64,000 nt of DNA, from the NCBI GenBank assembly GCA_013327885.1, contig JABUMY010000006.1, positions 1 to 64,000 of the forward strand, in the 5' to 3' direction. The notes beneath the pieces are model-generated. The model was not told the origin of the DNA. It did no database searches and worked only from the letters and a program-made list of their open reading frames with translations. The DNA comes from Flavisolibacter longurius. Lineage in GTDB: Bacteria > Bacteroidota > Bacteroidia > Chitinophagales > Chitinophagaceae. The translations under genes were made by a program, and so were the position numbers. Position 1 is the first letter of the stretch. Each line of letters opens with the position of its first letter. Below are positions 1 through 7,931 of the stretch, piece after piece.

Positions 1-104
1 GCAACGGCACTGTCATTCGTTGCTTTTACAACTGCGGGTTGGCTATTCTGTCCACACGAGGCAATAATAAAGAGTAGTCCAATTAGTTTTGATTGTTTAA
101 ACAT
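1..104 (-). CDS. Lipoprotein, N-terminal fragment (runs off the window)
   Basis: Reading leftwards from an ATG at 102-104, an open frame continues without a stop to the window edge (34 complete codons). It starts with a short positively charged segment, then a hydrophobic stretch and a lipobox I-A-S-C with Cys17, followed by a polar N/Q/S-rich linker, which is the usual layout of a Bacteroidota lipoprotein signal. The mature protein lies outside the window, so its function is unknown. It is the next gene downstream of the attC-like element at 119-316. A TTTG box lies four bases before the ATG. Confidence 0.7.
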   Translation of the reverse strand, partial: MFKQSKLIGLLFIIASCGQNSQPAVVKATNDSAV

Positions 105-118
105 AGAGCAAAGGGTTG

Positions 119-316
119 CGCTTAACGTTGAAGCATTGGCGATGTGGCGGTATTCATTGAACGTCCAGCCACGAACCGATGCTGATTGAAAAACTAATGT
201 ACAGGTTTTCTTCATTTGCCAGGCATTGTTCGTCGAGCCGGGACGAAAGATGATAAGCGATTTATTGCTGATTGTTGCATATCGCCCCGCCATATGCGCC
301 AATGCACTGTTGGCTG
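119..316 (-). repeat. attC-like imperfect inverted repeat at the 3' end of the 320-853 gene
   Basis: The arm at 133-150 (GCATTGGCGATGTGGCGG) pairs with the reverse complement of 287-305, giving about 17 matches with one bulged C and one mismatch. Outside the arms the minus strand ends in GTTAAGC (120-126), a perfect match to the integron core GTTRRRY. The other end is AGCCAAC (310-316), one mismatch from RYYYAAC. The element begins directly after the stop codon of the 320-853 gene, the usual place of a cassette attC. At about 200 bp it is longer than typical attC sites. Assignment is by eye and tentative. Confidence 0.45.
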
Positions 317-319
317 CAG

Positions 320-853
320 TTATGGTTTAAACAGTCCTCTCGCCTTGAAAACTGTTTCCTTTTTGATGTTGAACAGTTCTTGTAGTGACTTGCCGTCTTC
401 TCCTACCCACAAACCATTTTTTCCCTTTTTCAGAGGGTCAAACTGATACTTTTGGTGAAAATAGTAGCTGCCGTCTTCACTTTTTGAAAGGTATAAAAGC
501 ACTGCCGAATGGCTTTCGAACGCCGGTCGTCCATAGTGGTCAAATGCTTTAAAAACAATAGTGTCAGTTTTGAGGTCATTAAACACGGGCTGTAAAACCT
601 TGTATTTCCCTTCAAAAGCATTATCCATAATGTAACTTCTGCGTTGGACTATTGTGTCACCAGTGGTTGTATCAATCGTTATGCTTACCGGTTTATGGTA
701 GGATGCATTGGGATCGTACTCGGCTAAAGAAATCTTTTCGCCAACAAATGCAAAAAGGTTTACAGAAGTGTCAATAGAAGATTTTTTCCTTGTTTGTGAT
801 TGTCCGAAACTTACTTGGGAATGCAGTAAGAGAAGCAGTAAAAGTCTTGTCAT
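320..853 (-). CDS. Small secreted protein of unknown function
   Basis: A 177-residue protein whose first 17 residues are a leucine-rich signal peptide ending near F-G-Q, so it is exported. No lipobox Cys is present. The rest is polar, with YxFxxK-type beta-strand patterns and several aromatic residues (YYFHQKYQF near 130). I recognise no family. It is bounded on its 3' side by the attC-like element and on its 5' side by a tyrosine recombinase on the same strand, so it may be a cassette-borne gene. It has no obvious promoter of its own; GCAGCCAACA at 891-900 upstream is an inverted copy of the sequence at 308-317. Confidence 0.65.
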   Translation of the reverse strand: MTRLLLLLLLHSQVSFGQSQTRKKSSIDTSVNLFAFVGEKISLAEYDPNASYHKPVSITIDTTTGDTIVQRRSYIMDNAFEGKYKVLQPVFNDLKTDTIVFKAFDHYGRPAFESHSAVLLYLSKSEDGSYYFHQKYQFDPLKKGKNGLWVGEDGKSLQELFNIKKETVFKARGLFKP

Positions 854-1027
854 ACAGGTAAGTTCAAATTACCAACAGTTTTGCTCAATTGCAGCCAACA
901 CGTAAATATATGATATAAAAATCTCCAGGTAGAAAAACTAACCTTTACAGATCAGCGCATTAGTAAACTACATTTCTTATTGTTGTTAGGACAATCCACC
1001 GTTTTATCGGCCCTCAGTGGCAACTCT

Positions 1028-2251
1028 TTACCATTCTAAATTTCCTTTTTTCCATAAATCATCTAACGGACTTACAATGTTCACCAAATTTTTTTTGCTG
1101 ACATGTAAATACCTTTCCGTTGTTCTTATATCAAAATGCCCCAATAGGTCTTTGATATACCGTATGTCGGTCCCTTTATCTAGTAAATGGGTGGCAAATG
1201 AATGCCGCAAACTATGTATTCCAACTTCTTTCCAAATTCCTGCTGCGTGTTTTGCATTGGAAAAGATTTGCTGTATGGTCCTTGTCGGATACGCCGTGCC
1301 GGTCATTTCAGATTCAAAAATATATACCGTTGGCCGGGGCTTGCATTGACGCAAATAGGCCCTCAAAATATCAAGAAGCACAGGACTTAAATTTACATAG
1401 CGGTCTTTTTTTCCTTTTGCCCGTTCTATGAACAATTGCATTCGCTGGCTGTCAACATGCGCTATTTTAAGCTTTACAACTTCGCTCACCCGCAAGCCGG
1501 CACTGTAAGCTGTAAACAGGATCGCCTTGTGTTTTTTATTTTTCAACGCATTAAATAACCGGCCAAGCTCATCTTCATTCAACAGTTTCGGCAATTGCAA
1601 TGCTTTTTTGGGACGAGGTATCTCCCAAAAAAACTTTTCCTGGCCCAGCACCTGTTCAAAATAAAATTTCAATGCATTGATCCGGCTATGTAAACTTGTT
1701 TCCTTTAACCCTAACGTTTTATAACAATAAACCAGGTATCTGCGTATTTCATCCGGGGTAATCGTCGTTACCGGTTTATTCTTTAATACTTGCAAGAGTT
1801 GAATCAATTCATTTCGGTAAGTACGGATGGTACTTTCACTATATGCCTTAAGCTGCAGTCTTTGTATATACCGGTTAAGTTCACCCAGGTTCTCTTCGCT
1901 CAATTGCCAGGGTCTTGTTTGTGCCGGTAGCTTACGCAAAAATACTGTCGCTGGAACGGGCTCTCCACTAGCAGGCTCTTGCGGCAATGCCAGGGTTTGT
2001 TTCACCTCCTGCCGCTTGCCATTGTAAGCTTTTAATTGCCGGTCGTCAATTTTGGCCAATGGCTGCAGGGCGGCTCTGATGTTGTCGTACGATTCCCTTC
2101 CCCATGGTACATACCAGACCCTATGGGTCTGGCTCCACCGCACACCGGGTAATCTTCGAATGGCCCCATTGATCTCAAAACTTATAGGTGCTGCAATGGC
2201 AATGGTTTCTTTTCCCCGGTGATAAAGGGCTTTGAGTGAAACGGTGTACAT
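1028..2251 (-). CDS. Tyrosine recombinase / integrase (Xer/IntI-like)
   Basis: A 407-residue site-specific recombinase with all active-site residues visible: Arg254 (AGLRVSE), Lys279 (ERAKGKKDR), His346-x-x-Arg349 (HSLRHSFATHLL), His372 (LLGHFD) and nucleophile Tyr381 (TTERYLH). A SAM-like core-binding domain spans about 115-210 and the catalytic domain 215-395. The end, VSPLDDL, resembles the C-terminus of IntI-type enzymes, but the IntI-specific insertion between the Lys and the HxxR box is absent. Residues 1-70 are an extra domain with the pattern LPGVRWSQTHRVWYVP, similar in look to a HARP-type DNA-binding motif (inference). The enzyme probably moves the neighbouring cassette-like DNA. 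Confidence 0.9.
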   Translation of the reverse strand: MYTVSLKALYHRGKETIAIAAPISFEINGAIRRLPGVRWSQTHRVWYVPWGRESYDNIRAALQPLAKIDDRQLKAYNGKRQEVKQTLALPQEPASGEPVPATVFLRKLPAQTRPWQLSEENLGELNRYIQRLQLKAYSESTIRTYRNELIQLLQVLKNKPVTTITPDEIRRYLVYCYKTLGLKETSLHSRINALKFYFEQVLGQEKFFWEIPRPKKALQLPKLLNEDELGRLFNALKNKKHKAILFTAYSAGLRVSEVVKLKIAHVDSQRMQLFIERAKGKKDRYVNLSPVLLDILRAYLRQCKPRPTVYIFESEMTGTAYPTRTIQQIFSNAKHAAGIWKEVGIHSLRHSFATHLLDKGTDIRYIKDLLGHFDIRTTERYLHVSKKNLVNIVSPLDDLWKKGNLEW

Positions 2252-2832
2252 ATGAAGTAATTAGTTGGCTGGTTGCGTAAACCATGAAATTACAGACCGC
2301 ATTTCTGATTTTCGTGATTCATCATTTCTTGCTTCCGCCAGAAAAGAAAAGTGACTCCGTGGCCGATCAGGACTTTGCCGGGCAAAGCGCTGCCTCTCTC
2401 ACTTACAGTGCATTCAGGCGGGTACCAGACGCAAACAAGGTGAGACAATGTTGTCAGTAAGATTTTTCACACAGAGGCCTTTCAAAAGGGACCAGCCGCG
2501 CAAATAGCAAAACACGGACCCGGTTAATCTCCTTTTTAGCACTTGCGCAAACAAGGCATAAAATTATTCAGGCGCACAGCACTAAAAAATACCCCTTTGG
2601 GGTAATTGACGAGAAGGCTGCAGTTTGGTAATCCCTGACTACACACAACTTGCCGCGGTGAATAGAGATGAAGCAGTTTGCACCAGTTACACGGCAGGTA
2701 CTTCAGTGGTACGGGTCTCATTTACCGTAAACTATGATATCCGGATACGCTACGGCTGTTGCGTTTACGCATAGAGCCGACCGATGCTGCCTTTATTGTT
2801 TCGGAGGAGATGTTTGCAGCAGGGTAAAGCCG
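2252..2832. other. Non-coding stretch upstream of the integrase
   Basis: No convincing gene is seen in these 581 bases. The only open frame of note (2536-2721, minus) is Cys/Leu rich with no recognisable pattern, and I rejected it. The stretch contains one compact palindrome (2590-2604). It may hold the integrase promoter and possibly a recombination site, but no core site consensus was found. Confidence 0.5.
2590..2604. repeat. Short perfect hairpin TACCCC-TTT-GGGGTA
   Basis: Six-base arms with a three-base loop and no flanking T-run. It resembles in form an operator of the CsoR/FrmR type, but no regulator or target gene is adjacent, so its role is unknown. Confidence 0.35.
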
Positions 2833-5277
2833 CTAAAACCATTTGCCCCTTCGTTTATCCCAGGTGGTAAATCCTACCTTGAACTGTATGGGATTGCTGA
2901 ACTGGTTGGCCACCGAAGTGGTCACATACACACCCAGCTTAAATTTGTCCAACGGGTTAAAGGGCGATTGAAAGGCTCTTTCCACGCCAAAAAAGGCTTC
3001 GGCATACCGCAGGTTGCGTTCTTTTGTTACCAGGAAACCCAGGCCTGCGATCTCACGCAGTTGCAGCTTTTTCAGCAACGGGATCTTGTTCAGCAAAAAG
3101 CCGTTGAACTCATGCACGAGGTGGCCTTCATAAAACCGTTTGACAGTGGAAAAGGTGGAATCCAGGGCCTGGAAAGAATTGTGGGGGTTCATAAACAGGA
3201 AAGGATCGCCGCGGCGTTGGAACTTAAAATCGATCAGCCGCAGGTCTTTTGTGTTGTAAAAGCTACCCGTTTTTACGGTATAGCGGGAGGCACCCAAAAG
3301 CCCCATGTTCAACTGTTGCTGCAAGCCGGCTTCCAGGTAATCAAAATCCACCTCCGATCCCATCAGCGCCGGGATGCCTTTGCGCCACTCCACAAAAATC
3401 GTAGGCCATTTCGATCCCAGGATAATTTTTTCCAGCGGCTCCCGGCGGTATTGCTGAAACGGCGTGTACTCCAGCCGCACCTTCCCGTAAAGGGCATTGT
3501 AAGGCTCAAAGGGAATGGGCTGGTTGTTGTCCAGCACATCACCCAGCAGGCTGTCTACCAGGTTGCCGGTTTTGTAATTGCTGACCGACCGCCGCAGGGC
3601 AATGCCCAGTTCATTGCGCAGGAATAGGCCATTGGCCAACTCGAGACCATGGCCCACACCCACTTCGTTGTTCAGGTAAATGTTGCTCCGCTTGATCATG
3701 TTGATGTAAGCGTCGCCTTCAAAAATGAACTGGAACTCACGCTTGGCCGTGATGGTGTAATAACCCCGGTTAAAGGGGTTGTACATGCGGGAGATGTCGA
3801 ACGAGCCGTTGACATCTTTGTTGCGCAGGCCATAACTCAGGCTGGTATTGACAAACAGGTTTTTGCGGTTTGGGAAAAACTTGCCGTAACCAATAGAGGC
3901 GTTCAGGCGTCCGCCGCCAAACGCAAAAGGCTGGTAGAGCGAAATGAGGGGCGGCAGGTACCAGCTTCGTTCTTTTTTGCGGTTGTAAAGGGTCTGTCCA
4001 AAAAAACCGATCTTCTTCCAGGTAATGCGACTGATCTCAGCCGCAATGGAATCTTTGTACCGTTCGGTTTGCGTGATGGCAAAAAGCGAATCGCGGGACC
4101 GGACAAACCCGGCTTCCCTGGCCGAAAGCGTTTCACGGCGGGCTTCTTTCCAAAAGGCGGTGTCGCGGTGATAGGCCATTTCGGTGGTCACACTCACTTC
4201 GCTGGTAAAATGACGCCGGCTGAATTGCTTGTCCAGTTCATAGTCGGTATAGTTGACCACCGTTTGTCCCGAAATACGCTTGTTGCGGCCATCGGCATAA
4301 TAGGTGAACTTTTGCTGTTTCAGCATCCAGGCCTTGTTGCCAATGTAATCGTATTGCTGTTCCACTTCAAAAAAGTTGTGTTCCTGCAAGTGGTATTGCG
4401 GAAACCGGAACCGGGCATACAAGATGTTCCAGGTGCTATCCGACACTGTCAATTCGCCTTCGACCGTTGCATTGGTCAGCGCTCTTGGTTTAACTGAGAT
4501 GGTGTACAGCTTTTCGCGGCCGCGGCGCTCAATGCGGATGGTCTTGAACTTATAGGAGAGAAGTCCCGTATTGCTCACCGGCGACACAAACGGCGTAGGG
4601 GAGATGCGGGGAACGGAAATAAGGTTGTTGTAAAAATTAAAATCGCCATCGGTGGAGGTGGTGTAAAACAGGAGTTTATCGGGTCCACTCACTTTTACTC
4701 CCAACCGCTCTTCCTTGATGCGGTTAGCGGCATCACGGTCAACTTTCAGCAGGATCTCTTTAATAACCGTTACCGTTGGCTCTGCCGGCTCTTCATCCTT
4801 TTCGGCAAACGTGGAATCCTGCTGGGTTGCTTTGATATAAGCCTGGTACGAATAATTTTTTACCACACCATTCACGCTGTCTTTTTTTTCTACCATGGTT
4901 TTCATGATCTCCTCGGCACGGTCCTTCAGCTTTACTTTGATGACAACTTCTGACAGGGTTGTCTTTTCCTCGTCATCCTGGAGAATAATGTTCTGCAGCA
5001 GTTCGTCATTAACCACCACGGGAAGGATGGTAGTTTTGTAGCCAACCATGCTCACCACGATCTCGTATTTTCCTTTGGAAATAAACAGTTCGTAGCTGCC
5101 GTCTTCTTTTGAAAGCGTTCCGACCGAAGACGTTTTCAGGTGAACGCTAACGTTAGCCAGCGGCTCCATGTTGTTGTTGGTGATCTTACCGTAAACTTTT
5201 ACCAACTGGGCCTGCAGGCCAGTTGCGGCAGCCAGGAAAAAAAGAAGGAATAACGCTTTGTGGGCTAAGGGTGGCAT
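2833..5277 (-). CDS. Carboxypeptidase-regulatory-like / DUF5686 outer-surface protein
   Basis: An 814-residue exported protein with a signal peptide (about 1-23, ending LQA-Q). A carboxypeptidase-regulatory-like beta-sandwich follows (about 25-112, VYGKITNNNMEPLANVSV... VSMVGYKT), the module that starts many TonB-dependent receptors. Residues 120-814 match the DUF5686 family of Bacteroidota, whose beta-rich C-terminus (TPFQQYRREPLEKI, SIGYGKFFPNRKN) looks like an outer-membrane barrel. The substrate is unknown. It is a single gene on the minus strand, with the next minus gene (cbpM) ending 163 bp upstream. A GAATTTTG box lies four bases before the ATG, suggesting a very short or absent leader. 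Confidence 0.85.
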   Translation of the reverse strand: MPPLAHKALFLLFFLAAATGLQAQLVKVYGKITNNNMEPLANVSVHLKTSSVGTLSKEDGSYELFISKGKYEIVVSMVGYKTTILPVVVNDELLQNIILQDDEEKTTLSEVVIKVKLKDRAEEIMKTMVEKKDSVNGVVKNYSYQAYIKATQQDSTFAEKDEEPAEPTVTVIKEILLKVDRDAANRIKEERLGVKVSGPDKLLFYTTSTDGDFNFYNNLISVPRISPTPFVSPVSNTGLLSYKFKTIRIERRGREKLYTISVKPRALTNATVEGELTVSDSTWNILYARFRFPQYHLQEHNFFEVEQQYDYIGNKAWMLKQQKFTYYADGRNKRISGQTVVNYTDYELDKQFSRRHFTSEVSVTTEMAYHRDTAFWKEARRETLSAREAGFVRSRDSLFAITQTERYKDSIAAEISRITWKKIGFFGQTLYNRKKERSWYLPPLISLYQPFAFGGGRLNASIGYGKFFPNRKNLFVNTSLSYGLRNKDVNGSFDISRMYNPFNRGYYTITAKREFQFIFEGDAYINMIKRSNIYLNNEVGVGHGLELANGLFLRNELGIALRRSVSNYKTGNLVDSLLGDVLDNNQPIPFEPYNALYGKVRLEYTPFQQYRREPLEKIILGSKWPTIFVEWRKGIPALMGSEVDFDYLEAGLQQQLNMGLLGASRYTVKTGSFYNTKDLRLIDFKFQRRGDPFLFMNPHNSFQALDSTFSTVKRFYEGHLVHEFNGFLLNKIPLLKKLQLREIAGLGFLVTKERNLRYAEAFFGVERAFQSPFNPLDKFKLGVYVTTSVANQFSNPIQFKVGFTTWDKRRGKWF

Positions 5278-5440
5278 CGGGCAAAATTCACCTTTTTCAC
5301 CCGTGGCCCGACTTAAGCAGTTCTTAAAGTTTTGGTGGCTAAGGGTAGAGCAGTGCTACCTGTTCACGGCCGCAATTTTTAAAACCGCTTATCAATTCTG
5401 CATGCCGCTCACAAACCCGATTTGTCCGCTTCTGCTTTTG

Positions 5441-5740
5441 TTAAATCTTGCCTTCATGGAACCGAAGCCTTGCCTTTAGCGAACTGACTTCCAGTTGAAG
5501 GTTTTCCATCCGGGACAGTAAGTGATAAATGGCATCAATGCCTTCGAGGTTGATGTTTAGCTCGTAGTGGAGCCTGACCAGTCTTTCCAGCGCTTGCAAC
5601 TGCGCGGCAGACAAGAGCAAGTCGTCGTCTGCCTCCTCTGCGGTGATGAGGCCATAGTCCTGCAGCGAACGGATAAACGTAATTTCAATTTGGTGGTGTT
5701 GGCAAAAGGCGCGGGCCGAATAGGATGCTCTTTCTTCCAT
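5441..5740 (-). CDS. cbpM: Chaperone modulator CbpM
   Basis: A 99-residue MerR-like protein of the CbpM family. An N-terminal helix-turn-helix (about 8-45, YSARAFCQHHQIE ... LQDYGLI) is followed by helices ending in a short leucine-patterned coiled coil (78-92, MENLQLEVSSLKARL). In Enterobacteria CbpM binds the J domain of CbpA and damps its DNA-binding and co-chaperone activity. It follows cbpA by only seven bases, as expected for co-transcription and coupled dosage. Length and neighbour agree with the family. Confidence 0.88.
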   Translation of the reverse strand: MEERASYSARAFCQHHQIEITFIRSLQDYGLITAEEADDDLLLSAAQLQALERLVRLHYELNINLEGIDAIYHLLSRMENLQLEVSSLKARLRFHEGKI

Positions 5741-5747
5741 AGCAGGT

Positions 5748-6653
5748 CTATTTTTGAAGATTCGCTAATTGGTTGAACAGGTCTTTTTCTTTTTCCGATA
5801 ATTGGATGGGGATGGTAACAAAAAAGCTGACATAGAAGTCGCCCTTTTCGTTTTCTTTCCTGTATACCGGCAGGCCTTTTCCTTTCACCCTTACCTTGCT
5901 CTCGTTTTGCGTACCTGGCGCCACTTTTAGTTTTATCTTTCCTTCGAGGGTATCTACGGTTGTTTCGCCACCCAAAACGGCCGTGTACAGGTCAATGGTT
6001 GCTTTTGTATACAGGTCAGCCCCCAGCCGCTTGAAAACAGGGTCCTCCGCAATTTTGAAAGTGATATAAAGATCACCGGCCGGACCGCCGTTCACACCCG
6101 GGGCACCATAACCTTTGAGCCTTATCTTTTGGTCATCTTCCACACCGGCCGGTATGGTGATGCGCACTTTTTTATCGTTGATGGTTAGCGTCTGCTGGTG
6201 CGTGGTGGCAATATCCCGCAGGGCCAGTTGCAGATCGGCATGGTAATCCTGCCCCTTAAAACCAGCACGTGATGAACGGCCACGGCCGCCGCCGCCAAAC
6301 AAGGACTGAAAAAAATCGGAAAAACTACCCTCGTCTTCCGGGCCAAAGCCACCGGCGAAATCGCCGTCGTTGAAGTTTCGGTAACCACTACGGCTTTGTT
6401 GCTGGCGGGCTTGTTCAAACTGGTCGGCATGCTTCCAGTCTTTGCCGTACTGGTCATATTTTTTCCGCTTTTCCGGATCGCTTAGTACTTCGTTGGCTTC
6501 ATTGATCTGCTGAAAACGCTTGTGCGCTTCTTTGTCGTTCGGATTGAGATCGGGGTGAAGCTTCCGGGCCAGCTTCCGGTAAGCTTTTTTGATCTCTTCT
6601 TCCGAAGCCGTTTTGGCAACGCCAAGGATCTTATAATAGTCCACAAATTCCAT
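5748..6653 (-). CDS. cbpA: Curved-DNA-binding J-domain co-chaperone CbpA
   Basis: A 301-residue class II DnaJ protein. The J domain occupies about 4-70, with the HPD tripeptide at 33-35 (KLHPDLNP) that stimulates DnaK ATPase. A G/F-rich linker follows (about 90-130, [18 protein letters not shown]), then two DnaJ C-terminal substrate-binding sandwiches (about 140-290, [17 protein letters not shown] and [17 protein letters not shown]). There is no zinc-finger region, which separates it from DnaJ itself. It is followed directly by its modulator cbpM. Expected roles are stress co-chaperone and nucleoid binding in the cytoplasm. Confidence 0.92.
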   Translation of the reverse strand: MEFVDYYKILGVAKTASEEEIKKAYRKLARKLHPDLNPNDKEAHKRFQQINEANEVLSDPEKRKKYDQYGKDWKHADQFEQARQQQSRSGYRNFNDGDFAGGFGPEDEGSFSDFFQSLFGGGGRGRSSRAGFKGQDYHADLQLALRDIATTHQQTLTINDKKVRITIPAGVEDDQKIRLKGYGAPGVNGGPAGDLYITFKIAEDPVFKRLGADLYTKATIDLYTAVLGGETTVDTLEGKIKLKVAPGTQNESKVRVKGKGLPVYRKENEKGDFYVSFFVTIPIQLSEKEKDLFNQLANLQK

Positions 6654-6734
6654 CTCTTTTTCTTTTTAGTATGGATGAAAATTGCCGTAGCAGGATCTGT
6701 CATGAAGGCAATCGCAACTTACCCCTAAAATTAT

Positions 6735-7160
6735 TTAAAATTGATTTGCCTTTTCCACCAGGTACATTTCGTGGATAAAGCGTTGCAGCGTTGTGCTTTC
6801 GGTTTCAGTAATGTATAAAAGGCCAGCCAGCTTGTGCAACAGGATCTCTTCGCCCATGGTCACCTGGTGATTGCGGTAAATGATATCGGCGCAAAAAGCA
6901 AACAGGGCCAGCTTGTATTTCGGACTGATGGTGCTGATCAGGAAAATAAGAAAGGTTGTTTCATCCGTAAGGTCTTTGGCGTAGGACTGGTAGGCCTTCA
7001 TTTCTTCCTTCAGGTCCAGATTTTTGTTTACACCTTTGGCCACAAAGCTGGTGGCTATCAGGTCCAGTTCTTCGGGTTGCATTTCGCCGTCCTTCAGGCA
7101 GCAATGATAGGCAAGATGAACGAGAGCTTGGTCGGCAGAGTAAATCTTTTCACGATACAT
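6735..7160 (-). CDS. TerB-like domain protein
   Basis: The frame can be extended upstream to 7286, but that part is low-complexity and unlike a protein start, and it overlaps the DoxX promoter. I use the ATG at 7158-7160, giving 141 residues. The sequence reads LAYHCCLKDGEMQPEEL then LIATSF, then two helix pairs around LIFLISTISPKYKLALFAFCADII, the all-helical TerB/DjlA-N pattern with an acidic DGE loop. TerB domains are cytoplasmic and linked to metal or envelope stress, but this short stand-alone form has no assigned role. It lies 80 bp upstream of cbpA on the same strand and may share its transcript. Confidence 0.7.
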   Translation of the reverse strand: MYREKIYSADQALVHLAYHCCLKDGEMQPEELDLIATSFVAKGVNKNLDLKEEMKAYQSYAKDLTDETTFLIFLISTISPKYKLALFAFCADIIYRNHQVTMGEEILLHKLAGLLYITETESTTLQRFIHEMYLVEKANQF

Positions 7161-7286
7161 AGGAATACCTGTTTTTTGTGAAGGTAACGGGATGTGCCCA
7201 TTTTTTACCGGCTTTCCGTTTGCCGTTGTTGGCAGACTCACCAACGAAAACAAACAAAATGGCGCAGACACGCATCGGGCAAGCAT

Positions 7287-7319
7287 TTTGGCCCTTAACG
7301 GAAGAAGATTTTATCTTTG
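7287..7319 (+). promoter_or_regulatory. Bacteroidota-type promoter of the DoxX gene
   Basis: A -33 box TTTG (7287-7290) and a -7 box TATCTTTG (7312-7319) are separated by 21 bases, matching the Bacteroidota consensus TTTG / TAnnTTTG. The start codon at 7355 would have a leader of about 30 bases. The promoter lies inside the spurious upstream extensions of both neighbouring frames, supporting the later starts chosen for them. Confidence 0.7.
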
Positions 7320-7354
7320 CAGCAGGTCTTTTTCATCATCTTAAAACTTGCTGT

Positions 7355-7789
7355 ATGAATGCCCTTCAACGTATGGAACATTGGGGCGAAGCCCATCATC
7401 CCCCGTACCTCGATATTGTACGCGTCGCCCTCGGGGTTCTCCTCATTTACAAAGGCGTGGCCTTTGCCAACAATTCCAGTACGCTATCTGCACTGGTGGA
7501 ACGACAGATACCTTTCAGTGGCTTTTTGCTTCTCCTGCTGACCCACTACATTATTTTCGCCCACATTGCCGGTGGTTTTCTGATTGCAGTCGGCCTGCTG
7601 ACACGACTTTCCTGCGCCGTGCAAATTCCTATTCTGCTGGGTGCTCTTTTCTTTGTTAACTGGGACGTCACGGAACATTTCAGCGGGATATTTTTGACCC
7701 TGGTAGTGTTGGCGCTCCTTGCACTGTTTTTTATTGTGGGAAGCGGTCCCTGGTCTCTTGAAAGAGCGTTTGAGAACGATGATCGGTAG
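7355..7789 (+). CDS. DoxX family membrane protein
   Basis: A 144-residue inner-membrane protein with four predicted membrane segments (roughly 20-38, 56-76, 84-104 and 112-132). The first reads IVRVALGVLLIYKGVAFANN, typical of the DoxX/SURF4-like superfamily, where the R..LG...KG pattern is common. DoxX proteins are linked to thiol and oxidative stress or to quinone reduction in some groups, but the substrate here is unknown. I chose the ATG at 7355, which follows a good promoter, over a longer upstream frame that has no membrane or family character. Confidence 0.8.
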   Translation: MNALQRMEHWGEAHHPPYLDIVRVALGVLLIYKGVAFANNSSTLSALVERQIPFSGFLLLLLTHYIIFAHIAGGFLIAVGLLTRLSCAVQIPILLGALFFVNWDVTEHFSGIFLTLVVLALLALFFIVGSGPWSLERAFENDDR

Positions 7790-7931
7790 TACTTATTTTG
7801 TTGTAACCCATCTGAATCCATCTAAACGCAACGCCTCCCATTAAAAAGGTGAACTGCTTTTAATTGCTTGATTCAAACGATTCAAAACGACCTGCCTGCC
7901 TGCGTGGCTTGTTTCTTGATGCAGCTTTGTT

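Noticed and set aside
2536-2721. 61-residue open frame upstream of the integrase
   Set aside because: Cys/Leu-rich composition with no pattern, no start signal and no neighbour relation; kept as non-coding.
2734-3627. Long plus-strand frame inside the DUF5686 gene
   Set aside because: It is a shadow of the convincing minus-strand gene 2833-5277, with no domain pattern of its own.
3649-4497. Second long plus-strand frame inside the DUF5686 gene
   Set aside because: Same reason; composition follows the opposite-strand codons.
7161-7286. N-terminal extension of the TerB-like protein
   Set aside because: The added residues are not protein-like and overlap the DoxX promoter; the internal ATG at 7158-7160 fits better.
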